From: Rhodamnia argentea
Lineage: Eukaryota; Streptophyta; Magnoliopsida; Myrtales; Myrtaceae
DNA: 64,000 bases
Direction: 5' to 3'
Assembly: GCF_020921035.1 (NCBI RefSeq)
Contig: NC_063150.1
Span: 28,505,826-28,569,825 of the forward strand
Notes under the pieces: model-generated
Databases searched by the model: none
What the model was told of the DNA's origin: nothing
Seen by the model: the letters and a program-made list of their open reading frames with translations, nothing else
Program-made: the position numbers and the translations under genes
Shown: in pieces, positions 12,201 to 23,700 of the stretch
Numbering within the stretch: the stretch's first letter is position 1
How the letters are laid out: every line of letters begins with the position of its first letter

Positions 12201-12763
12201 AACTTCTAGAATCACTTAATCAATAACAGTTACAGTTCTTACTCTCTTTAATTGCCTGCATGAGAAGTTTAGCAGAAAGTCAGTTTTATGTACAGTACTG
12301 TAGCTCTGAGGTTCAGTTTAGTTCATTAGTGTCATTGACACATGACAAGAAATTTCTTGCGTTTATTCTACAGCGAACCGAACTGGTCGACGATGCTTCT
12401 TGGGTCACGGGATTTTTGGATATCATTGACCCTGCACTTGACAGCATTAAGAGATTGTTAAATTTGGAGCAAAACTCAGTCAAGGCAATTGATGCCTCAA
12501 AAAGTTTATCAGGGTTTAATGGAACTAGTCCTGACGAGGAGTCAGCTGGCACTTCTGATAGTCTTGATGGTAAGGAGATGGAAAGAGGGAGTGGGTTTGA
12601 TTTGGATGCTTTTGTGAGGGAGAAGCTGTCTTTGGGACCGGCTGAGTTGGAAATTCAGATGACATCATCTAAAAGTTCTCGACAAGAGGGAAACAGATCT
12701 CCAAGAAGAATATGGAGATCTGCAGAAAAAACAGCAAAAGCGATGCCTCAATTGACAACATAA
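9264..12763 (+). CDS. HCF107-like chloroplast HAT/TPR RNA-binding protein
   Basis: Eight exons: 9264-9791, 10082-10225, 10665-10970, 11074-11133, 11292-11537, 11765-11875, 11976-12152 and 12374-12763. All junctions fall in phase 0 at GT-AG sites. The product is 653 aa, essentially the length I recall for Arabidopsis HCF107. The first 60 residues are rich in Ser, Thr, Pro and Arg and look like a plastid transit peptide; an acidic linker follows. From about residue 150 run some ten half-a-TPR (HAT) repeats, each with a W-x2-[ML]-E...GN...AR pattern, for example AWGWMEWKEGN and AWGVLEQRIGN. Several introns fall at the start of an 'AWG' repeat, so exons and repeats correspond. The C-terminal 130 residues are low-complexity. 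HCF107 binds the psbH 5' leader, protects processed psbB-operon transcripts and promotes psbH translation. Confidence 0.93.
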
Positions 12764-14057
12764 AGGAAAAAAGGAGAATACATACATGGTAGTTCATTTA
12801 GAACCATCTATGGATGATGAAGGAAAATCTCCACATCCGGACAACTTTTTCGAATGCCTACCTAAGAGCGATTTCCATGATCAGAATGTAAATTGGGTGC
12901 TCATGTAAGATGAAGAGAATCTGTAACATCTGTATATTTCCAGTCAACCTGGAGCATCTTTAGATCCAAGCCTTTTGACTTGAGAGGAAGGTAACATTGC
13001 TAATCGAAGTTGTATCCTTCTCCTTGTTCCTTCCCCTCTCTACTAGCCATTGTAAGTTCATGATTCTGTATCAAAAGTTGTGCATGACATATTGAAACAG
13101 CACGAATGGAATTCTATGGATCTTAATCTTCTCAGCAGACTATCACTGGGATTTCATTTCCTTCTGCACAGTATCACCGCTCTCTTAGCATATAAACTTC
13201 GCCCTTCGGCTGGTGCATGACCTCTCCAAAGTTCTGGCCATTGTGTGCATATGTAAGTTTCTTTTCTGGCGGTTCGTGTCTCTCTGCTTTGTTTGACGTC
13301 GGCTCTTGCAAGGAAATCCTTCAGCTTCAGTCTCTCGATAGCAAGATTCTCGAGCAGTAGTACCAAGCTAGAGACTCCAACAGAAGATGATAGAAATCTA
13401 CTCCCTCGGTCTGCTTTAGACAGGCCTTTTCATTTTTATTGCTGGAATGGGGCATAGGACAAGACAGTGCCATTCTTCACAGTTGAAGGGATCTGACAAA
13501 GTCAAATTCCTATGAAACATCAGCCAGAAAGACAGTTCTTAGGACATACAGACAGACCATGGTCGGCCGCTGCAGGCTTAGTAATGAATTATCAGCTGTT
13601 AATTTTCTAAGTTGCCAAACTTTTGTAAATCGCAATCTGTATTTCAAGATTTCACGTTACTTCCGTGGAAATTCACTATCATCCTCAGTCAGTCTAGATT
13701 GTGAACTACTTTTGAAGATCCGACGGCTTCGGCAAATCGATTCAAATTGTGTTCCCGGCTCGGTCCGATTCTTTTCCTCGTTGATCAGTCGTATTAGCAC
13801 GACATGCATTTTGCTGCAATTCAACATACATAACTATGCCTATCCGGCAGGAGTTGCAAAAGCAAAATATGGAAGCCAATAATTGGGTTGGGCCTTTCGC
13901 ATATGGACCGATAAAGTCCAACTTTCACTCATTTCAAAGTCCCGCGCGCCAAATTTTCACTCCCACTTGCTACTCCCCCGCCCTTCCCCCTACTTTCTCG
14001 CTCTCTGATCTTGCAACCTCAGGCACGAACTCGCGTCGCCACTCAGCGAGTCGAAGC
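12764..14057. other. 3' flank of HCF107 and 5' flank of the OB-fold gene
   Basis: No further gene is supportable. The first few hundred bases probably form the HCF107 3' untranslated region. The last 120 bases before 14058 are C-rich and TC-rich, typical of a plant leader. An in-frame ATG at 13836 would extend the next protein by 74 residues, but that extension looks like untranslated leader (see rejected items). Confidence 0.5.
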
Positions 14058-17000
14058 ATGAGCGCACTCGCCGCCGACAACATCTTCTCTCCCGACGCGA
14101 GCGGGGACTCCCTCGCCATGGAGATCTCCTATCGAGATGAGAATCCGCGAGAAGATCGCGAGGACCCGTTCCTCGCGTTCGTCGAGCAGGCGCGGTCCGT
14201 GTTGTCGCCGGGGAAGCAGGACGAGGCCGGTCGCGACGCGGAAGGCAACGGAGCGGAGGCGGCCGGACCGAGCTGGAGCTGGATCGTCTCGAGGATCCTC
14301 CGGACTTGCGTCGCTTACTCCAGCGGCATCACCGCGGCGATTCTGCTGTCCGATCTCTCTCAGGTGACATGACCGTATTCGATTGATTGATTTCGAGTAG
14401 TCGTCGCTTCGTCAACCTTTTATTTGCCTGCTCCCATGACTCGCCAACGATGGAACTCCGACTCTGGCGCATTCTCTATCTCTCCGCGTCTTTGTGCGTT
14501 ATATCAATTACATGGAGTTTCATTCGCTGGGATTTTGTCTGTGTGAAGGCGTGGAATGAGCAACAAAGATCCGGCGCATCAAAGAGAAGGCCAGGCTGTA
14601 TCAACATATTGAAGAAGAATCATCGGAGGACGAAACTTCCGAACACAGTCACCATCGACTCTATATATGAGAAGAAATTTTTGTCTCTGAGTAGCGTTTT
14701 GGAAGCTGTAGTTGTCGATGCTTTTGTGCTTCCAGGTAGCTTGGGCCTTCTTTCTTTGTTCTGTCGCTTCTTTCCGAGTGATATTACTATTAATGAGGCA
14801 TCAAGTTTAAGGAACTTTCTGGAGCCTTTTAGGTTGCTTAATGATCTCTATTTAGTGATCTCTATTGAGCTTGTTGCTAATGAACTTTTCTTCTCAGGTA
14901 CAAATGTCTACATGCTCACTTTGGGAGACTTTTGGAGCTCAAATACCATAGATCTTTATCTCCATCGTAGGTAGCCAATCCAATGCTAGCGTATGACCTC
15001 ATATCCCGGAATGCTTTTCGCTTTTTAGATACTATTGCACATGTCTCTTTATGTATGAAAAGTACGGTTGAATGTCATCCAATGTTCTATAGTTCCTCTT
15101 TCTACTTGCTAATTGTGTGGGTATGATACTTTAGATACTGCTGCTTAGTGCTTGTATCCATACTGGTGTCTTCTTTGTCTAAAGAAAATTTCCGTCAAAT
15201 ACTGTCCGCTTGCTCGAAGATCATTGTACTATTCATCTAATTTTCTTCTTTACTGATTTGGGCATATGAACTGTACCCTCAGAAGAGAGAACCATGGGAT
15301 GGAATAAGAAAACGGGTTCCTTTTTTAACCCATTACCTCTCAAGAATGGAAAAGGTGTCAAAAGGATCGGAGATGCTCTGTTCTTTTCAACACATCCTTC
15401 TCTATTTATGAAATGGAGGCAAAGAACTAGATACATGCCCGAAAATTTATAAAATAATTTCATTGCTGGGGATCTAATAAGAGTTGCATGCTTTTTATGA
15501 CAGGTACTATGATTTGGTGAATCCTCCAAATGGGATTTTGAAGAAGGGGAGGGAGATATTCCTCACTGGATGCCATCTTAGAACTGCTGCTGAGGGATCT
15601 GGTTATCCACGACTTTTACCGACAGAGTACCTTGTGATACTTCTGGATGAGGTGAATTGCATTAACTATCTGCTAAGAGGATGAGAGAGCAATTTTTTCT
15701 AGGAGACCCAAATTTGACGAGCTTTATCACTTGTTTATGTCTCTTACATGTCCAAGTGCCCCGAAGTTCCGGCTGTTGTGATAGTGTTCTTAATTTCTAA
15801 CAGGACCAGGATGATGATGCTATTCTTCTGGGAGCTCAATTTTGTTCAGATTATTTTGCTGCTATTTCTCTTGATGCAGTCAACAGAGGAGTTTCTTATT
15901 CTTTGTATGCAAGGTGAGATTAGACTTGCAGCATTATCTTTCTTTGTTTAGAACAGAAGTCACATTTATTCCGCAACTGGTTCATCAGCTTTGCTCACTC
16001 TTCATTTGCTTTGGCAATAAAATCAAAGGAACTAAGGATTTTAAATGATAACAAAGGTCATGTTTACTGGAAATTGAAATCATTAACTACTTCATCTGCA
16101 TTTGGATCAATCAAACTGTCAATTTGGATGTAGTGAGATAACAGAAGTAAGACTCTATTGGGCACTGTAGGATCGAAACTATCGGGCCAGTGGAAATTCA
16201 AGGGAACTCGAGCAGTTTGCAAAGGCAAAAAATCACTCTTGTCGATAATGATGGTAGCAAGTTAAAGTTTCTCCTATGGGGCGATCAAATTATCCTTGCC
16301 AATCTTTTCAGGTATTGACTACATTGTGATGTCATCGATTTTTGCATTTTTGAGGATGCACTACTCTCACAAAGTATTTTTTCAGCATCGGAAGTATGAT
16401 TGCGCTGGATAGGCCATATATTGCAAATTGCATCGAGAGTGCTCTTGAAGCAGCAGAAGAACTGTGTCTTGAATATGGCAGTGCCACACAAGTATATTTG
16501 GTGCCTTTCATCCAGCACGAGGAACAAGTATGCACTGGACCATGAATGCTATAACTTGTCAACAAAGTTGCCTCGAATAATAACAAAATAACTGTGGTGC
16601 CGACCAGGTATATGTAGCATTGTCACAAAATCGGTGTCAAGGATCAAGATTGCTGGCTGCAGTGGATCCTACTCAGAGCCAAATGGTTTCTCAAGTAACC
16701 TTGCCCTGTGATTCTCAGGGATCAATTGACTTCACTAATTATCCTTTTCAAGTGAGTATACCAACTATGTTACTTTCTATTGCCTCAGATTTCATTAAGT
16801 AGGACTCCTGATTGTTTCCAACAATAACTATTTGCTTTTGCTGGTGTGTTATTAATTTTACTCGTAGAAAGCCATCAAAGTGAGTCTCCAACTTGACTTT
16901 AGGGTTTATGGTTGTTTATGCTATCATGCAAGAGTAGGCAATTTTGATTTTTCCAGCCCATCTTAGAATCTGCCTTTTCTTTCCCTTTCAATGAAGAAGA

Positions 17001-19341
17001 TGCCTCTGAGGAGGTTCTTTGAAGCACAGATGGATGCGTTAGGTTATACTCAAACTGTGTATTGATGATATGCAAGTTACATTAATCAGCATCAGATATC
17101 GTCCCTTCATTTCTCCTCTGAAGCTTATTCCCCCTGTAATTGTCAACTTCAACTCAAGTACTAGTATCACGGTCCAATGAATATAAACCGACACGTGACA
17201 CTAGCATGCCAATCAAAATCGTCGTACTGAGATGAGTTGATCATCCATTGAGATGGATTTACATGTCATGTACATATGCTCAGTTCAAGAGTAGACTCGA
17301 GTTGAATCATTTAAAAGTGCAATTTCTTAAAAATAGACAACAAAATCCAATCCATGCTACCAGTTGCCAAAAAACTTTGGTCCCTTTTGGAAGTGCTTAC
17401 ATTGCTGAGATAACGAGGATTATAATACAAGATTCCCAATAACAAGTTAATTTATGAAAAACATGTCACGGGTAACCACACACACAGAGACTTGAGTCCA
17501 AGTCTTCAAAATGTGATATGTTGATATGAGTAATATCCTTGGCTTATTTCTGTGCATCATACTATTACTGAACTTAAGAAACTTTTACAGTCATTTGTAG
17601 TAGATCTTCGTGACAAGATGACGGGCATCAGCCTGTATGGGGTTGTTACAGATGTGTATAAAGAAGTTAACACGTCAGGAGTGATCTTCTCATTGCGCAT
17701 TGAGGACCCAACTGGTGCTGTATGGGCAAGACTGCATTTCTCAAAGTCTTGGTAATGCTATCAGAATATAAGGATTTGTCGACAATTTATACAAGTAAAT
17801 TGTCTTTCAGATCTTACCAAGCAAGAGTTTATCAATTTTCAGGTCTCTGAAGAGATTAAGCTGTGGCCACACTATTTATATCTCTGGGTTGACATGCTCA
17901 ATGACAAAAAATAAGCGGTAGGCACGTTAAAACCTGTCATTTTTATTGGTTTAAAAGCGTGCTGAAGTGGGACAAAGCCCTATTAGATGACTAAGTGCGT
18001 ATTTATTTGTGATGCTACAACAGATTTTACATTTTTGATAAACTTCATCGTGCAGCCTTGAAGTGTTATGGTTTGAGAACGATGGCAGAGCTTCTCTTGT
18101 CAATCTTAGCTCCTTGCCGGCAATGCTGAACTCCTCTTGTCTTCACAGATTATCATGCATTTCTGATCTCTCCAGCCATAGTAGCTCCGCACAGGTATTA
18201 TTTCTTTGCGGTAATTTAGACTTGGAAATAATAAAACTCACATTTGGAAAGATTTGCAGGCCCTGTTTCTCTGGATCTGTTGCCAAAAGTGATCGTTAGT
18301 TCTTTACTCTTCATGTTTGTCGCGGGATGCGAAGCTCATTTCGTGCTAATATATTCCGTGAATTTTCTCCGCACTTTTAGACGGCTTTGTTGATTCTCGA
18401 TTTCCTCTTCTTCCAACCTCGCACGCAGATTTCTAAGGTCTGGCTGGACCAGATTGAACACTGTCAAGTTGATGTGAGGCTTTCACATGCCCGTTGCGGC
18501 CATTTCGTGAGAAAGACCCCCACCGGGAACCTCGAGTGCAGCTTCTGCCGCTTCGGTTGCGATTCCGACGTTGTCAGCACATTTTCCGTGAGAATAGTTT
18601 TGGCAGATGAGACAGGGAAAATCTGCGCATGGTGTACCGGTCAAACAGCTTCAGAGTTGCTACAGATAACACCTGATGAGTTCGACAGGTTGCCTGAGGT
18701 AATCGCTATTTGACTTACAGAAACCGAATTGTTTTTTTCCGTGGATGATAGGGGCCTCATTCTCAGTAAGCATGGCGATCAGTAAGGGTAAGCAAGATGG
18801 ACTTTAATTTTAATATATTATTTAGAATTAGGTTTACGTTTAGGAAATAAAAAAGGCAAGCGGTGGATTCTTAGGTTTACTTTTGAGAAATAAAAATAAA
18901 AAATAATCGGTTTGATCCGGACGGTTTAATTTTCTTGAATTGGAAATTGGAGTTTGGACTAAAAATCACCGGTTCCAATTTATGGATCTGGAATTGGATT
19001 GATGCCCTCGAAATGGCCAATTCGATCCGATCCGAGTGATTTTCCGATTCAATCAATCCATGTCGCTCATCCCAGCAACTACAGCTAAGAACTCCTTTAT
19101 GTTTCCCTGGAGTGAAGACCATTCGGCAGAGCCCTTCGTGGGACTCTATATGAACAGTCATTGACTCTAAGTATGCTTTTTGCAGGACGAACAGTTAATA
19201 TATCCTTCGTCGCTTGAGAATGAGAAGTTCATAGTTGCCGTAGTGAGTTTTCGAAGACATGGTTATGGATTGAGCGCTAGTCTTTCCCTCGAATCCGACA
19301 CGGTTCAGTGGGAGATCACTGGGGCGTTGAGATACGACTGA
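14058..19341 (+). CDS. OB-fold single-strand DNA-binding protein, RPA70C/MEIOB-like
   Basis: Thirteen exons: 14058-14363, 14549-14735, 14898-14970, 15504-15651, 15804-15913, 16171-16311, 16386-16527, 16608-16751, 17591-17751, 17843-17917, 18056-18194, 18429-18698 and 19186-19341. Phases agree throughout and give 683 aa. Exon 1 encodes an acidic N-terminus with a moderately hydrophobic stretch near residues 80-100. The middle (from about residue 360) has an OB-like strand pattern with TGISLYGVVTDVYKEV and FSLRIEDPTGAVWARLHF. The C-terminal third has a Cys-rich element (RCGHFV...ECSFCRFGC) resembling the zinc ribbon of RPA70 DBD-C, then VRIVLADETGKICAWCTG and DEFDRLPEDEQ. Domain order is like RPA1 paralogues and the meiotic protein MEIOB, so a role on single-stranded DNA in recombination or repair is an inference. 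I do not recognise a named plant orthologue. The last intron carries a retroelement-like insert near 18880-19130. Confidence 0.8.
18880..19130. repeat. Retroelement-like fragment in the last intron of the OB-fold gene
   Basis: The stretch repeats words built on GGTTTGATCCGG, CCGGTTCCAATT and AATTGGATTGAT, a low-complexity style seen in decayed plant retrotransposon flanks. It lies inside intron 18699-19185 and does not interrupt coding sequence. Similar 'ggaaccggttcc' words occur near 5532-5549. Classification is uncertain. Confidence 0.35.
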
Positions 19342-20796
19342 TGCCTCTCCAGAGGAAGAATCAATCCACACTCGATGGTTCTAGTGGCGAAGCTTAGCCT
19401 CCGCGATACAACATCCCCTAATGGAGATAATTTATTATTCATTAACTAGAAAGTGTACTCGTCTCACATGATATAAATCCAGGGGAAGGGCTACCCGGAC
19501 ATGTGTGCTTTAGTGGTCATCACGCGCACGTTTAGCGTTCAAATCCTCTCTAATTTGCTCCAACAGTGTGTCCAGAACCCAAATTCTGCCCTAAAACCTT
19601 GGTCACAGGCAAGCTTGACTGTCGGGTAGGGGGAGGATTTGAGTCAAATTCAGCTATATCTGAATTTCATGTCGGGCTCAAGCTTAAGCTTGTTCCTATT
19701 TTAATTTGATAAGCCTGACACAACTCGACTTCCACCATCACAAGGTTGTCCCTAGTGTTCAGCGGATGGACCAAGACCCCCAATTGTCGGACTCGGGTTG
19801 CCCATGTCCCTAGCTGAGGGGCCACGTCACTCGGGCCTGGTGCCTGCCTGGATATTAAGGCTCGGAATTGGGTCTTTGTGGGCTGAACTGAGGTTCTTGA
19901 TGGCGCTAGGAATGCTCACCTGCAAACCTGGTGGTTCTCGGCATCTGGACCCGCGTCTCCAACATCAGAACCTTGTGACCATTCGCACTTAGGGCATGCA
20001 TGGTAATACTTATGCTTCAAAAACCAACTTGGAAAAGTTGATTTTTTTATTTCTACTTCAAAAATTATTTTTGATCAGAGAAATTCGTTTAATAATAATT
20101 AAAATTTTCTATTTCTGAAATATTATTAACACAAAATATTTTATGAAAAATTATTATTGATAACCGAAAAATATTGAGGGAAAAGCAACTTCAAAAGTGA
20201 AAATTTCTCTCAAAAGTAAAAATTTTTACCAAACGAATTTCTGCTTCAAAAGTTAAATTACCAAATGAATTTATGCTCTTAAAATACTTATAGAGCAAAA
20301 ATCCATTTCAGAAAGTATTATCATGAGCACCCTTAAATTGCGGACCCAGGCCCGTGCTATTTATGCTCCGTGCCCAGTGCTCAATTTATGTCAACCCAGG
20401 GGCGCGCTCTGAGCAGGACATTGCGAGAACTCCGAACCAAAGCTTTCATCACAACCAAAAAAAGAAGGAAAGGGAAGAGAGAGAGGGAGGGGGGAGGGGA
20501 GGTTTTCCAGTCAATGACTAAAGTCCCTTCCCCCTCGAGTACGTATACATCCGTCAACTGAAGGCTTTAAATCTCGGGGATACCATCGCGTAAAGGGAAA
20601 CAAAACAAATCCTTTTCTGGCGTGGGCAAGCTGTCTTCTAGAAACTACGAAAGAGCCCCCCCCCCCGTACTAACTGAGAAATGCACGAGGGAGAGGAGAG
20701 ACCGAAGTGGCAGTCAAAATCTGATCTTTCCTTCGGTGGCCAACCACTATCTTGCTGCGCCCGCTTACGTTCGCCAAAGTTTCTTCTGCAGAGAGT
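19342..20796. other. Intergenic region between two tail-to-tail genes
   Basis: The OB-fold gene and ALDH22A1 converge here. The interval holds 3' flanks, a GC-richer stretch (19740-19990) with no convincing frame, the TTA-flanked element at 19992-20332, and AG-rich sequence near 20458-20505. No gene is supportable. Confidence 0.55.
19992..20332. mobile_element. PIF/Harbinger-type (Tourist-like) MITE, 341 bp
   Basis: The left end reads GGGCATGCATGGTAATACTT and the right end, reverse-complemented, GGGTGCTCATGATAATACTT. The element is flanked by TTA on both sides (19989-19991 and 20333-20335). A TTA/TAA target and G-rich terminal inverted repeats are the hallmark of the PIF/Harbinger superfamily. 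The interior is AT-rich and non-coding, so it would depend on a transposase elsewhere. Confidence 0.7.
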
Positions 20797-23700
20797 TTAG
20801 TCGCCTCTCTTACTGCCGGAAGGGCTTTGGTCTGAGAGGAACTTCAGGACGTTGACCAGTGCTCTCAGACGATCCCATATGTTCAAACCATAGAGCATCT
20901 CCACAAGGGACTCTTGAAACCTGAAACCGTTCTCCGCGATGGGATACTGTAATAGGCAGAGAGCACAGTCAAGCAAGTGGGTAGGTAAAGCAAAGAGCAA
21001 TTATCTTCTGGACGCAGAGTTCCCCCTTTTACCTGGATCGGCTTTGGTATTTTCGTCTTGATAAATGGCCACCACCTGTCTTCCACGACCGACTTCACAA
21101 GACAACAAGCTCGCAATCCTTCAACACCAGCAAACCTTCCGAACCCACTGTGCTTTACACCGCCAAATGGCAAAGACTGGAAATTCAAAACAACTTTTGA
21201 CTTAAATGGGCATGAACAAGAATTCAATCACCTGTTGAAAAACTGTTTATTCTTATAAGGGACTGAAACAACACCAAGGTGGCTATGTTTAAAACCCAAC
21301 AATTAAGAGAATCAATGTTAGTAACTGTATCCGCGTGAACCGACTTTTGTGCCGTGTTCACAAGTGAAACCAGGACCAGGTCAAGACGATTCCCTTGAGG
21401 ATGCTATCCCACTACATGAGCAATTGTGTCCTAAGAAAGGCTGCAGCAGCATTAGTAGCTTTTTCAAACCCACCCTTCCGCATGGTGCACTTGCGGGTAG
21501 AGATAGCAAAGCTCATGCCAGGTAGGATCAGCAGGTGTCACCTATTACCTCATCCTATTAAAAGGAAAAGGCATCTCATGTACTATGTTATCCCGTCAGT
21601 TAAAGAGCTGCCAATTGAATATCATCACATCTAGTCTGTAATGAGCAACTTCAGCTGTAGGTTGAATAAGTATGTCACCAATTTTGAGCACTATGATCAA
21701 GGTTGCACTCAAAATAACTTTGTTTGTAGTAAAATCGGGTCAAAGTATCACCTGGCACATGTAATTTGATGCAAAGTCATTGATAGCAGCAACTCCGCAA
21801 TGTATCTGGGAGGCTATTTCTTTAGCCCGTTTCTGACTGCCAGAGAAAACGGCACAACCCAGTCCATAGTCAGAGTCATTGGCGAGTTCTACAGCCTCTT
21901 CGTCAGTACTGAACTTCATTATAGGAATGATTGGTCCAAAAGCCTGTGCAGCCAAACTCATATGACTTAGCAAGCACTTTTCCATTCAGAGCACGGGCAT
22001 TTTCAGAACATGGAAAACAAAATGGCGAAGAACTTTGGTGTGTTTATAAATTAGTTACATCTTTCTGCGAATTCTCAAAGTATAAGGGTCTGCACGACAT
22101 TGATGCCGGCACTAAGAAAAATGCACTTCATTAATCATTCCACTGAACTTTGTAATTACAGGCCTGGTAATCATCATAAATTGAGGGAAGTTCACCAATT
22201 ACAAGAATGAAAGCATCCATATAACCCTCTTCTCAAGCTAAATAAATGACGAATTAAAAATTGAAGCAATATTTGTGATGCAATTACCAAGCCAAATGCC
22301 ACTCATCAACACATGCATATGCAATGCCAGGTAGGGAGAGCAATAACTGCAAATAATTACCTCTTCCTGCATTAACTTCATAGTGTGGTTTACATTTACA
22401 ATCACTGTGGGTGGGAAAAAATGGTCAACTGCACCTTCACCTAAGTTGCCAAGACTTCCACGAGCAACTATATTTGCTCCTTTGTCTAATGCATCATTTA
22501 GAAGGTTTTGAAGCTTTTCAGAATGCTCTTGCACACAGATGGCTCCCATATCATATTTTCCAGCAAGTGGTGGGCCCTGCAAAGAGAAAGTTCAGTACTT
22601 TTTTTTTTTTTTGCATTTGAAGGATAATAGATTTCACCAGTTTATAGGCTTTTAGCAAGAGAAAAGTGTTTACAAAAACCATATACAACGAGCTTTCGCA
22701 TGATAAGAATTAAAAGCAGGATTGAAAACGTTTTATCACCAAGCAATAGAGAGATTACATTTTCTGTATTACACAATCCATATGCCTTCATATACAAATG
22801 GACTCGCACTATGAGTTGACCAAATGATTATTGCTTTAAATTTCATGCCAAGTGTTTAAAGATAAAATTAAAGCTGCTAATGAAATGAAGTAAGGATGCA
22901 AGCTACAACTGACAACCATGATATTGCAAGAATATATAATGCCAGCGAACCAATATCCTCCAATAAAGACTTTGCTCACAGTTATAGACATATGTCTACC
23001 AAAAATCATGTCAGCATACTTACAGCTGAAACTGATTTTACAATATTTGATACTTGAGTGACAAATGAAGAATAGATGTCCTTGTGAACATAGAATCTCT
23101 CAGCTCCAGCACAATTCTGTCCACTTGATTGGAGAGAAGCCCTGACAGCTATTTGTGCAACCTATATTGGGAATAAAATTTTCTGTTAGCCTAAGCAGTA
23201 CGGCATCAAATGTTATATAATTACTGCGTAAACGATGTAAAGACCTACTAATCTGAAAAAACAAAAAAAGAGAGTCGAAGTCGAGCATACTCATACATGA
23301 GAAACATCAACATCTTCACAGACGATGAATGCATCCTTCCCACCAAGCTCAAGTGTTACTGGTATCAGGGTTTCAGAAGCTTTGCTCATGATCTGCAGAT
23401 ATACAAGAAGTCTAGGTCATCTGAAGTATCAACAAAAGGATTTAAATCACACGTTTATGATGGAGTTTACTCCTTTGGGAAGAATAGATGAATAAATTTT
23501 GCTAGTGCAAAAGGAACAATAGACATGGAGATGCCACCAGGCTAAGACTGTCACAAGGATGCACTCTATTTGAGAGAGTTCATACCATCTTCCCGACACC
23601 TGGCGATCCAACAAAAATGATTTTGTCAACGGTAGATACCAATGCTTCTCCTGTTTCAGCAAACCTGTTGCAAAGATCTGGTTGAGGTAAAGTATGCTAT

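Noticed and set aside
13836-14057. In-frame N-terminal extension of the OB-fold gene starting at 13836
   Set aside because: The extra 74 residues are encoded by DNA that looks like promoter and TC-rich leader, and they have no family features. The ATG at 14058 begins a more natural acidic N-terminus.
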